DNA from: Neorhizobium sp.
GTDB lineage: Bacteria > Pseudomonadota > Alphaproteobacteria > Rhizobiales > Rhizobiaceae
Direction of reading: 5' to 3'
DNA length: 64,000 bases
NCBI GenBank assembly: GCA_028283725.1
Contig: JAPWKC010000004.1
Span: 1,426,001-1,490,000, forward strand
Below are positions 56,091-63,909 of this stretch, in pieces. A program made the position numbers and the translations under genes. The notes under the pieces were generated by a model. The model was not told the DNA's origin and ran no database searches. It saw only the letters and a program-made list of their open reading frames with translations. Each line of letters begins with the position of its first letter. The first letter of the stretch is position 1.

Positions 56091-56738
56091 ATGCAGACAC
56101 TCACCATCATCATTGCAGACGATCATCCGCTGTTTCGCGGCGCGCTGAGCCAGGCCGTCAACGGGCTTTCGGGTGAGCATGCGATCATAGAAGCGGGCGA
56201 TTTCGAAGCCGCGCAGCAGGCCGTGAGGCGGGTGCCGGATACCGATCTTCTGCTGCTCGACCTTTCGATGCCGGGCGTCAGCGGCTTTTCCGGCCTGATG
56301 ACGCTGAAGGCCGAATTTCCGGGCCTGCCGGTCATCGTCGTCTCGGCCACCGATGACTGTCTGACGGTGCGCCGGGCGCTGGAACTCGGCGCTTCCGGCT
56401 TCATCTCCAAATCGACCGGGCTCGACGGCATCCGCGAGGGGATCAGAGCCGTGCTCGACGGCGAGATATGGGCGCCGAATGCCGATTTCGCACCGCCGGA
56501 AGAGGATGCCGGCCTCACCGATATCATCGGCCGGGTCAAAACGCTGACGCCGCAGCAGAGCCGTGTGCTGACCATGCTCGCGGAGGGATTGCTCAACAAG
56601 CAGATCGCCTATGAGCTCAGCGTCTCGGAAGCGACGATCAAGGCGCATGTTTCCGCAATATTGCTGAAGCTGAACGTCGACAGCCGCACGCAGGCCGTCA
56701 TCAAGCTCGGCCGGATCAACATGGCGATGGTCGCCTGA
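56091..56738 (+). CDS. LuxR/NarL-family response regulator
   Basis: 215 residues from the ATG at 56091, preceded by GGGAGGGGGCG as SD. Receiver domain with the acidic pair in IIADDHPLF and the phospho-acceptor Asp57 in LLLLDLSMPG. The LuxR-type HTH is near the C-terminus (TPQQSRVLTMLAEGLLNKQIAYELSVSEATIKAHVSAIL). It is a DNA-binding output regulator. No kinase is adjacent; the transporter-fused kinase at 24051 is a possible but unproven partner. Confidence 0.9.
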   Translation: MQTLTIIIADDHPLFRGALSQAVNGLSGEHAIIEAGDFEAAQQAVRRVPDTDLLLLDLSMPGVSGFSGLMTLKAEFPGLPVIVVSATDDCLTVRRALELGASGFISKSTGLDGIREGIRAVLDGEIWAPNADFAPPEEDAGLTDIIGRVKTLTPQQSRVLTMLAEGLLNKQIAYELSVSEATIKAHVSAILLKLNVDSRTQAVIKLGRINMAMVA

Positions 56739-56906
56739 AAGCCTGCATTTGCTGCTCTTGCGGAGAGGATTTTATTCCTCTTCACTCTTTACGTGCAGGC
56801 CGCGCTCCGCTACGCTATGGGAAGGTCCACGACGGGCTTTCCGGGCTCCCGTCGCCGTTTTAACATCTTTTCTGTCTTCCGGTCGCCGGCGTCGGGGCAA
56901 ACCGCC

Positions 56907-57584
56907 ATGCTGTCACACCAAACCATCTGGAGCGCGATCGATACGCTGGCGGAACGCAACCAGCTGACGCCATCCGGGCTGGCACGACGGGCGGGCCTCG
57001 ACCCGACCTCGTTCAACAAGTCCAAGCGGCTGGGGCCGGACGGGCGGCTGCGCTGGCCTTCGACGGAATCGATCGCCAAGGTTCTCGATGCGACGGGGGC
57101 CTCGGTCGACCAGTTCCTCAGCTATCTGCCGGGGACGGCTATCACAGGATTTGCGGCGGGCGGGGCAGCCCTGCCGGATCGTCATTCCGGGCACGGCACG
57201 ATCCCGCTTCTCGGCTTCGCGCAGGCAGGGTCCGGCGGTTTTTTCGACGATGGCGGCTTTCCCGCCGGCCAGGGTTGGGATGTGGTGGAATTTCCGGCCG
57301 ACCCGGCCAAGAAGGCAGGCGTCTATGCGCTGGAGATCCAAGGCGAATCCATGATGCCGCTCTATCGCGACGGCGACGTGCTGATCGTGGAGCCCGGCGC
57401 GCAGGTGAGGCGCGGCGATCGTGTCGTGGTCAAGACCAGGGAAGGCGAGGTGATGGCCAAGGTTCTCGCCCGCCAGAGCGCCCGGACGATCGATCTTCTG
57501 TCGCTCAATCCCGAGCATCCGAACCGCAGCTTCGATATTGCCGATGTGGAGTGGATCGCGCGGATCATCTGGGCGAGCCAGTAG
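56907..57584 (+). CDS. CI/LexA-like regulator with S24 peptidase domain
   Basis: 225 residues from the ATG at 56907. An N-terminal HTH (residues about 5-75, with GLARRAGLDPTSFNKSKR and ESIAKVLDATGASVDQFLSYL) is followed by a linker and an S24 peptidase domain. Ser148 (QGESMMPL) and Lys185 (VMAKVL) form the catalytic dyad, spaced 37 residues as in E. coli LexA (Ser119-Lys156). An Ala107-Gly108 bond in FAQAGSGG is a candidate self-cleavage site. It resembles a phage repressor but no prophage genes are nearby. It is a lone gene following the LuxR regulator. Confidence 0.88.
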   Translation: MLSHQTIWSAIDTLAERNQLTPSGLARRAGLDPTSFNKSKRLGPDGRLRWPSTESIAKVLDATGASVDQFLSYLPGTAITGFAAGGAALPDRHSGHGTIPLLGFAQAGSGGFFDDGGFPAGQGWDVVEFPADPAKKAGVYALEIQGESMMPLYRDGDVLIVEPGAQVRRGDRVVVKTREGEVMAKVLARQSARTIDLLSLNPEHPNRSFDIADVEWIARIIWASQ

Positions 57585-57612
57585 CGCTTGCGCCACGCCA
57601 TCCCCGTTTTGC

Positions 57613-58530
57613 TCAATAGAGCCCGTTCGGGAAATAGCGCAGGTAGAGATCCTGAAGCCGGCCATTGCGGGCGAGTTCCGACAGTGCCTGATCGAAGGCC
57701 GATACCAGCGCCGGATCGTTGTTGCGCAGCATGACGGAGAGGCCTTCGCCGAGGAATTTTTCCGACAGGTAGGGACCATCGAACAGCGTACAGCATTTGG
57801 CAGACGCATCGCCTGCCACCCAGAAAGGCAGACGCAAGCCATCACCGAAGACGGCATCGACCTTGCCCTGTTTCAACCCGTCCATCATGGCATCGTAACT
57901 GTCGAAACTCACGAGCGAGAGGCGCGGAAAGAAGACTTTCGCCATCGCCTCATGCGCCGTATCCCTGACGACGCCGACGGGGCGGCCGGCCAGCGCCATT
58001 GCGGCAACGCCATTGCCCATCCTCGCCGAGAGGTTGCGGACAAAGCGGCCGGGAATGCCTGTATAGGGGCGCGAGAAGGCGAACCGCCGGCGCAAGTCGG
58101 GCGTGACCGCGATACCGGCCATGACGGCCTCGCCATTGCCACCTTCGAGCGCTGCCTCCAGCTGATCGTAAGGCAGTGGCTGGATCTGGCATTTCGCCTC
58201 GATCTTCAATTCGGCGCAGATATCGCGGGCAAGATCGACGTTGAAACCGGAGAGACGGCCGGTCTGATCGGCAAAATTCAAGGGCGGGAAATCCACCGTC
58301 GTCAGGATCCGCAGCCGCACGAGCGTCGACAGATCCGGCCGCGGCAGGCGCTCGCGCGCATCGAACATCAAGGGAAGATTGTCGGCGGCGGCACGGGCGG
58401 AACCGGGCAGGAAGGTTACAGCGATCATCGCAAGAACCGCGAATGCTGCGCTCAACGCCAAAACGGCCCTGCGAAGAGCGTCAATGCCCCAGATATCGGG
58501 GGATGCAATCATGGCGCGCATCGTTATCAT
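57613..58530 (-). CDS. Orphan periplasmic amino-acid-type solute-binding protein
   Basis: 305 residues; an alternative start is at 58512. N-terminal membrane segment or signal peptide (VLALSAAFAVLAMIAVTFLPGSARA) then a bacterial extracellular solute-binding family 3 fold: RILTTVDFPPLNFADQTGRLSGFNVDLARDIC, YDQLEAALEGGNGEAVMAGIAV, TGIPGRFV and the KVDAVFGDG hinge. No permease or ATPase gene adjoins it, so it may be an orphan or feed a distant transporter. It is divergent from GT2 with about 40 bp between starts. Confidence 0.82.
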   Translation of the reverse strand: MITMRAMIASPDIWGIDALRRAVLALSAAFAVLAMIAVTFLPGSARAAADNLPLMFDARERLPRPDLSTLVRLRILTTVDFPPLNFADQTGRLSGFNVDLARDICAELKIEAKCQIQPLPYDQLEAALEGGNGEAVMAGIAVTPDLRRRFAFSRPYTGIPGRFVRNLSARMGNGVAAMALAGRPVGVVRDTAHEAMAKVFFPRLSLVSFDSYDAMMDGLKQGKVDAVFGDGLRLPFWVAGDASAKCCTLFDGPYLSEKFLGEGLSVMLRNNDPALVSAFDQALSELARNGRLQDLYLRYFPNGLY

Positions 58531-58571
58531 CCGTATCGGGGATTGTCACCGAAGCACGGTGTAACAGAAGC

Positions 58572-60626
58572 ATGGGGTTGGGGGAATACATATCGGCCGC
58601 GGCCGAAGAGGAGCCGGGCTTCGGTGAGGGCACGGGCTCAGACAAGAGCTCAGACAGGGGTTCTGGCATGAGTTCCGGCATGAGTTCCGACTGGGGGGGC
58701 ATCGGGGAGACGGCAGCGCAAGAGCCGCTCTTCAACGCCGAAGCCTTGGCCAAGGACGAGTTGGCCGCCCTTCGTGCCCTCGGTTTCTCGCGACCATTGC
58801 TTACCCGCCTCAGCGGCCTTGCCAAGCGCAACGGCACAACGATCGAGGCCGAACTGCTGGCCAGCGGCGTCGTGCAGGAAGACGCCTATTACGGCGCGAT
58901 CGCCCGGCTGCTGCGCTTGCCCTTTCTCTCAGAAATCGAGCCTTCGATGGTGCCTGACATGTTGGCTCTGGATGCGCAGTTGCTGCGGCCGGCAAGCCTG
59001 CGGATCGTCAACCGCCATGCGGCGCCGCAGGTTGCCATCGTGCCCGAGGCACATCAGCTTGCCCAATTGGCGGCCGTGCTTGCCACCATGCCGCTTGCCG
59101 GCCGCGATCTGGTGATCACGACGAAAAGCGCCATCCGGTCGGCCGTCTGGCAGGCGGGGGCTGCGCGGCGGGCCACAGCGGTGACCAATCGGCTTTTCGA
59201 AACGCAGCCGCAATTTTCGGCCCGGATCGTGTTGTCGGGGGAGCAGGGTTTTTATCTTGGCGTGGCCATAACGGGGCTGATCTCAGCCGGACTGACATGG
59301 CCGCAGGACGTGATTTTCTTCCTGCATGTGCTGCTCTCGCTTCTCTATTTCGCAACCCTGATGCTCAGGATCGCCGCGCTCGCAAGCCGCCGGCGCAAAA
59401 AGCACCTTTCGCCCCTGCCATCGTCGGAACCATTCTTAGAGCCCGAGCCCATGCCGCTGCCTCCCTATACGGTGCTAGTCGCGCTCTATCACGAAGAGCA
59501 GATGGCACGGCAGCTTGTCGCAAGCCTTTTACGGCTCGACTGGCCGGCGTCGCTGCTCGACATCAAGCTCGTCTGCGAGGCCGATGACGAAGACACGATC
59601 GCGGCCCTCAAGGCCTGCCGCCTGCCCGCACATATCGAGATCGTCGAAGTGCCGCCAATCGGACCGCGAACGAAACCCAAGGCGCTCACCTATGCGCTGT
59701 CGGCGGCACGCGGCCAGCTTCTGGCCATCTACGACGCCGAGGACAGGCCGCATCCGTCGCAATTGCGCGAGGCTTGGCAGCATTTCGCCCAAGCCCCGCC
59801 GACACTTGCCTGCCTTCAGGCGCCGCTGATCATCACCAATGCCCGTCAATCCTTCCTGAGCGCGCTGTTCTCGCTGGAATATTCCGGCCTGTTCCGCGGC
59901 CTTTTACCGCTTCTCGGCCGCACCCGCATGCCGCTGCCGCTTGGTGGCACATCCAACCATTTTCGCGTCGAGGCCTTGAGACAGGCCGGCGGATGGGACC
60001 CGCACAATGTCACCGAGGACGCCGATATCGGATTGCGTCTCTACCGGCTCGGCTATCACGCCGACATTCTCACACGGCAGACGCTGGAGGATGCCCCGGT
60101 GACGATCCCGGTCTGGGCCGCGCAGCGCAGCCGCTGGTTCAAGGGATGGCTGCAGACATGGCTCGTGGCCATGCGCAAACCCGCAACCCTGTTTGGCGAG
60201 ATGGGGGCCGCCGCCTTTTTCAACTTCCAGCTTCTGATCGGTGGAATGCTGCTTTCATCGCTGATGCATCCGCTGATCGTCATTCTGCTGACGATCGAAG
60301 TCCGCGCCATGATGGAGCCCCCGGCCGATGGCCTGCCGCTGCCAACGCTTGTGCTGTTTGCCATCGATCTTGCCAATATTCTCGGAAGCTATCTCGTTTT
60401 CGTCGCACTCGGGCTGAAGGCCATGACCGAGCACGAGAGAAAGCTGGTCGGGCGACGATGGGCTTACATGCCGCTTTACTGGCTGCTGATCTCCTATGCC
60501 GCATGGCGGGCCGTGATCGAGCTTAGAACCAAGCCGTTTCACTGGAACAAGACGCCACACCGCCCATCAGGAAAGACGGGGGCGGAAATCATGGATGACG
60601 TGCGGGAGAAAGATTGGAGCGGGTGA
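58572..60626 (+). CDS. Processive family 2 glycosyltransferase (BcsA-like) with N-terminal GspE-N/MshEN-like domain
   Basis: 684 residues. After a Ser/Gly-rich start containing tandem repeats, residues about 65-130 resemble the N-terminal domain of type II secretion ATPases (ELLASGVVQEDAYYGAIARLLRLPFL). Two membrane helices (about 225-270) precede the GT2 domain: IYDAEDRPHPSQ, VTEDADIGLRLYRLG (about 479) and QRSRWFKGWLQTW (about 517). C-terminal membrane helices follow. So it should make an extracellular or periplasmic polysaccharide. There is no PilZ domain. Its last 12 bases overlap tRNA-Gly on the opposite strand. Confidence 0.85.
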   Translation: MGLGEYISAAAEEEPGFGEGTGSDKSSDRGSGMSSGMSSDWGGIGETAAQEPLFNAEALAKDELAALRALGFSRPLLTRLSGLAKRNGTTIEAELLASGVVQEDAYYGAIARLLRLPFLSEIEPSMVPDMLALDAQLLRPASLRIVNRHAAPQVAIVPEAHQLAQLAAVLATMPLAGRDLVITTKSAIRSAVWQAGAARRATAVTNRLFETQPQFSARIVLSGEQGFYLGVAITGLISAGLTWPQDVIFFLHVLLSLLYFATLMLRIAALASRRRKKHLSPLPSSEPFLEPEPMPLPPYTVLVALYHEEQMARQLVASLLRLDWPASLLDIKLVCEADDEDTIAALKACRLPAHIEIVEVPPIGPRTKPKALTYALSAARGQLLAIYDAEDRPHPSQLREAWQHFAQAPPTLACLQAPLIITNARQSFLSALFSLEYSGLFRGLLPLLGRTRMPLPLGGTSNHFRVEALRQAGGWDPHNVTEDADIGLRLYRLGYHADILTRQTLEDAPVTIPVWAAQRSRWFKGWLQTWLVAMRKPATLFGEMGAAAFFNFQLLIGGMLLSSLMHPLIVILLTIEVRAMMEPPADGLPLPTLVLFAIDLANILGSYLVFVALGLKAMTEHERKLVGRRWAYMPLYWLLISYAAWRAVIELRTKPFHWNKTPHRPSGKTGAEIMDDVREKDWSG

Positions 60627-60688
60627 AGGGAATCGAACCCTCGTATTCAGCTTGGGAAGCTGCTGCTCTACCATTGAGCTACACCCGC
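60615..60688 (-). tRNA. tRNA-Gly (CCC)
   Basis: A complete 74-nt cloverleaf, minus strand, starting GCGGGTGTAGCTCAATGG and ending with encoded CCA. The anticodon loop TTCCCAA gives CCC, as in E. coli glyU; the stem has one G-A mismatch at 27-43. The T-arm contains GGTTCGATTCCC. Its 3' end overlaps the glycosyltransferase stop by 12 bp. Confidence 0.93.
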
Positions 60689-60780
60689 ATCGTGGTGGAG
60701 ATTTCCAACAGAAGCGTGCGACTGTCAAGCCTTCAAGCCTCGCTTTGGCGTCGCGGCACCGATGACGCGACGCTCTGGGG

Positions 60781-61872
60781 TCAGCTTCTAAAATGCTTGG
60801 AAAGCTTCAGGCCCTGCGCCTGATAGTTGGAGCCGAGGCCGGAGCCGTAAAGGCCTTCCGGCTTTTCCTGCATATGCTCGTAGACGAGGCGGCCGACGAT
60901 CTGGCCGTCTTCGAGGATGAACGGCACTTCGTGGCTACGCACTTCGAGAACGGCCCGGCTGCCGCGGCCGCCGGCCGCCTCGTGGCCGAAGCCGGGGTCG
61001 AAGAAGCCGGCATAATGAACGCGGAATTCGCCGACGAGCGGATCGAAAGGGGTCATCTCGGCCGCGTAGAGCGGCGGCACATGGACAGCCTCACGCGAGA
61101 CGAGGATATAGAACTCGTCCGGATCGAGGATCAGCTCATGGCGGCCGCGGCTATAGAGCGGCTCCCAGAAATCGAAGATATCGTGCTGGGCCTTCTTGTC
61201 GACATCGACAACCGCCGTGTGGTGCTTGCCGCGGTAGCCGATCAGACCGTCGCGATCACCCGTCAGATCGATCGAGAGCGCAATACCGCCGCCAGAGACA
61301 TTGGGCGTTGCGGAGGCGACCAGCATCTCGGCTTCGTGCAGGGCCAGAACTTCCGGCTCGTTCAACAGGGCATTGCCGAAACGGAAGCGGATCTGCGACA
61401 GGCGCGACCCCTGGCGTACGACGATCGGGAATGTACGCGGCGAGATTTCGAGATAGAGCGGACCGGAATAGCCGGCCGGGATCTTGTCGAACTCCTGCGC
61501 GTGATCGGTGATGACGCGGGTGAAAATATCGAGGCGGCCGGTCGAGGATTTCGGGTTGGCGGAGGCCGACATGCCGGCGGGAAGTTCCAGCCGTTCCATC
61601 AGGGGCACGATGTAGACGCAGCCGGTTTCGAGCACCGCGCTCTCCGACAGATCCACCACATGCAGCTTCAGACGGTCGAGCTTGTCCGACACGAGGCTGT
61701 TCGGGCCCGGCATGAAGCTGGCGCGAACCCGAAAAGCCTTGGCGCCAAGGCGCAGATCAAGGCTTGCCGGCTGGATCTGATCCTGATCCAGCGGACGCTC
61801 CGAGCGCAGGCGGCCCGTTTCGAACAGCGCCGCGATTGCGCGGTCTGCCAATATTCCTGTATCGCGAGCCAT
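60781..61872 (-). CDS. 2'-Deoxycytidine 5'-triphosphate deaminase (Dcd family)
   Basis: 363 residues from the ATG at 61872; longer starts upstream are open. Longer than E. coli Dcd (about 190) because it has two tandem Dcd/dUTPase-like halves. PASLDLRLGAKAFRV, the SANPKSSTGRLDIFTRV block and a second copy (EMTPFDPLVGEFRVHYAGFFDPGFG, RAVLEVRSHEVPFILEDGQIVGRLVYEHM) are visible. Such proteins turn dCTP to dUTP for thymidylate synthesis. Monocistronic, divergent from metZ. Confidence 0.88.
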   Translation of the reverse strand: MARDTGILADRAIAALFETGRLRSERPLDQDQIQPASLDLRLGAKAFRVRASFMPGPNSLVSDKLDRLKLHVVDLSESAVLETGCVYIVPLMERLELPAGMSASANPKSSTGRLDIFTRVITDHAQEFDKIPAGYSGPLYLEISPRTFPIVVRQGSRLSQIRFRFGNALLNEPEVLALHEAEMLVASATPNVSGGGIALSIDLTGDRDGLIGYRGKHHTAVVDVDKKAQHDIFDFWEPLYSRGRHELILDPDEFYILVSREAVHVPPLYAAEMTPFDPLVGEFRVHYAGFFDPGFGHEAAGGRGSRAVLEVRSHEVPFILEDGQIVGRLVYEHMQEKPEGLYGSGLGSNYQAQGLKLSKHFRS

Positions 61873-61917
61873 CATGCCCCATCCATATTTGATGGCGACA
61901 AAACCAAATCGGAGCCA

Positions 61918-61946
61918 TTGACGCAAGCCAAGAGCGGGCGTATGGC
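61918..61946 (+). promoter_or_regulatory. metZ promoter
   Basis: TTGACG, 17 bases, then TATGGC. Spacing is ideal, and the predicted transcription start (about 61953) falls right before the SAM-II aptamer. It lies within the upstream region shared with the deaminase gene. Confidence 0.7.
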
Positions 61947-61952
61947 ACATTT

Positions 61953-62013
61953 ATCCCGTGGTGATTTGGCCGGTTGGCTTGCAGCCACGTTAAACAAGTG
62001 GCTAAAAGAACCG
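61953..62013 (+). promoter_or_regulatory. SAM-II riboswitch aptamer upstream of metZ
   Basis: Matches the alphaproteobacterial SAM-II (metA) motif: P1 arms CGTGG and CCACG enclose the TGATTTGG loop and the GCTTGCAG segment, then TTAAACAAGTGGCTAAAAG, which forms the pseudoknot and the conserved GCTAAAA tail. SAM binding lowers expression of methionine synthesis genes in this class. Position directly before a terminator and metZ supports control of sulfur assimilation. Confidence 0.9.
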
Positions 62014-62023
62014 GGACGTTATG

Positions 62024-62054
62024 AAACCGGTTTGCTTTTGCGACCGGTTTTTTT
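62024..62054 (+). terminator. Riboswitch expression-platform terminator
   Basis: Perfect 8-base arms AAACCGGT and ACCGGTTT followed by TTTT, between the SAM-II aptamer and the metZ SD. It would act as an attenuator: SAM binding favours termination, absence allows readthrough (the usual arrangement; antiterminator pairing not resolved by eye). Confidence 0.75.
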
Positions 62055-62076
62055 GTTTCTGAAGGTGGGAAATAGC

Positions 62077-63282
62077 ATGTCCGACGCGTCCAAGAAGCCC
62101 TCGAAATCCTGGCGTCCTGCCACCCAGCTCGTTCATGGCGGAACGCTGCGCTCGCAATTCGGCGAAATGTCGGAAGCGATCTACCTGACGCAGGGCTTTG
62201 CCTATGACACGTCGGAAGCGGCCGAGGCCCGCTTCAAGGGCGAGGATGACGGCTTCATCTATGCCCGCTACGGAAGCCCCACCAACGACATGTTCGAAAA
62301 GCGCATGTGCCTCCTGGAAGGCGCAGAAGAAGGCCGCGCCACGGCATCGGGCATGGCCGCCGTTGCCGCCGCCCTTCTTTGCCAGCTGCGCGCCGGCGAC
62401 CATATCGTCGCTGCCCGCGCGCTCTTCGGCTCCTGCCGATGGGTGGTCGAGACGCTTGCGCCGCGCTACGGCATCGAATGCACGCTGGTCGATGGCCGCC
62501 ATCTCGAGAACTGGGAAAAGGCGATCCAGAAGAATACCAAGGTGTTCTTCCTCGAAAGCCCGACCAACCCGACGCTCGAAATCGTCGATATTGCCGGCGT
62601 CGCCAAGCTTGCCAACCAGATCGGCGCACGCGTCGTCGTCGACAACGTGTTTGCCACGCCGCTCTTCCAGAAGCCGCTCGAACTCGGCGCCCATACGGTC
62701 GTCTATTCGGCGACCAAGCATATCGACGGCCAGGGCCGCAGCCTTGCCGGTGTCATCCTGTCGGACCGCGAATGGGTTCTGGAACATCTGCAGGATTACT
62801 ATCGCCATACCGGCCCGGCCATGTCACCCTTCACCGCCTGGACACTGATCAAGGGTCTCGAAACCCTGCCGATCCGCGTCAAGCAGCAGACAGAGAACGC
62901 CGGCAAGATCGCCGATTTCCTGGCCGAGCAGACCCAGGTTGCCAAGGTGACCTATCCGGGCCGCAAGGACCATCCGCAGGCCGACATCATCGCCAAGCAG
63001 ATGACCGGCGGCTCGACGTTGGTCTGCTTCGAGCTGAAGGGCGGCAAGGACGCGGCCTTCAAGCTCCAGAATGCGCTCGACGTCGTGACGATTTCCAACA
63101 ATCTGGGCGATACCCGCAGCCTGATCACCCATCCGGCCACCACGACGCACAAGAACCTCACGGACGAGGCACGCGCCGAACTCGGCATCTCGCCCGGCAC
63201 GGTGCGCTTCTCGGCCGGCATCGAGGATACGCAGGATCTTCTGGAAGATTTTGCCAAGGCGCTCGCTGCAGCCGGTGTCTGA
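62077..63282 (+). CDS. metZ: O-succinylhomoserine sulfhydrylase
   Basis: 401 residues from the ATG at 62077 (MSDASKKPSKSWRP), preceded by GAAGGTGGGAA as SD; the frame is open far upstream only as shadow sequence. A Cys/Met metabolism PLP enzyme that forms homocysteine from O-succinylhomoserine and sulfide. RYGSPTNDMFEKRM, the PLP lysine Lys214 in YSATKHIDGQG and TISNNLGDTRSLITHPATTTH are typical. Controlled by the SAM-II riboswitch. Confidence 0.95.
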   Translation: MSDASKKPSKSWRPATQLVHGGTLRSQFGEMSEAIYLTQGFAYDTSEAAEARFKGEDDGFIYARYGSPTNDMFEKRMCLLEGAEEGRATASGMAAVAAALLCQLRAGDHIVAARALFGSCRWVVETLAPRYGIECTLVDGRHLENWEKAIQKNTKVFFLESPTNPTLEIVDIAGVAKLANQIGARVVVDNVFATPLFQKPLELGAHTVVYSATKHIDGQGRSLAGVILSDREWVLEHLQDYYRHTGPAMSPFTAWTLIKGLETLPIRVKQQTENAGKIADFLAEQTQVAKVTYPGRKDHPQADIIAKQMTGGSTLVCFELKGGKDAAFKLQNALDVVTISNNLGDTRSLITHPATTTHKNLTDEARAELGISPGTVRFSAGIEDTQDLLEDFAKALAAAGV

Positions 63283-63296
63283 CATTCATCGGGAGT

Positions 63297-63331
63297 AAAA
63301 AAGCCGGCGACAGAATGTATCCTGTCGCCGG
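63297..63331 (-). terminator. Minus-oriented terminator between metZ and apaG
   Basis: Perfect 10-base arms (CCGGCGACAG / CTGTCGCCGG) with an 8-base loop. The T-run of six lies on the minus-strand side, not the plus side, so it can stop leftward transcription but not metZ. The nearest minus-strand gene upstream is hslO, across apaG. Confidence 0.65.
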
Positions 63332-63468
63332 ATTCACCATATCGATTATCCCTAATTCTCGAAACCAATCACGCTTGCTTGCGCAAGCTGCGAGAATTCT
63401 TGACGTTTCTGCAACCTTGCCTGATATCAGGCGCTTGGAGCCTCCGAGGGAGAGGCGTTGAGGTTGCC

Positions 63469-63861
63469 ATGTATCGCGCCCGTACACGAGACATCGAAGT
63501 CGCGGTCGAACCGTTCTATATCGAGGAACAATCGAGCCCCGAGGACAGCCGCTATGTCTGGGGCTACCGGATCGTCATCGAGAACCATTCCGACCTGACC
63601 GTCACGCTGGTGCATCGCTACTGGAGCATAACCGACCAGAACGGCCTGATCGACGAAGTCGATGGTCCGGGCGTCGTCGGCGAGAAGCCGCGCCTGCAAC
63701 CCGGCGACAGCTACGAATATTCGTCCGGATGCCCGCTCGACACGCCGTCAGGCATGATGTTTGGCCATTACGACATGCTGAGCGACGAAGGCGAGCGTTT
63801 CAAGGTGACGATCCCGGCCTTCTCTCTCGATACGCCGGGCCTCGCCAGAACTCTCAACTGA
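63469..63861 (+). CDS. apaG: ApaG (DUF525) protein
   Basis: 130 residues, normal length, from the ATG at 63469. The fibronectin-like fold is seen in [54 protein letters not shown] and [11 protein letters not shown]. ApaG is linked to Co2+/Mg2+ homeostasis in Salmonella; molecular role is unclear. It converges on hslO with 48 bp between stops. Confidence 0.93.
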   Translation: MYRARTRDIEVAVEPFYIEEQSSPEDSRYVWGYRIVIENHSDLTVTLVHRYWSITDQNGLIDEVDGPGVVGEKPRLQPGDSYEYSSGCPLDTPSGMMFGHYDMLSDEGERFKVTIPAFSLDTPGLARTLN

Positions 63862-63909
63862 CCAGAACTCCTAACCGGCATCAATTCAAGCGGTCGGTTT
63901 GAGACCGCC

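Noticed and set aside
56907..57584. Prophage remnant suggested by the CI-like repressor
   Set aside because: No integrase, structural genes, attachment repeats or composition shift around it.
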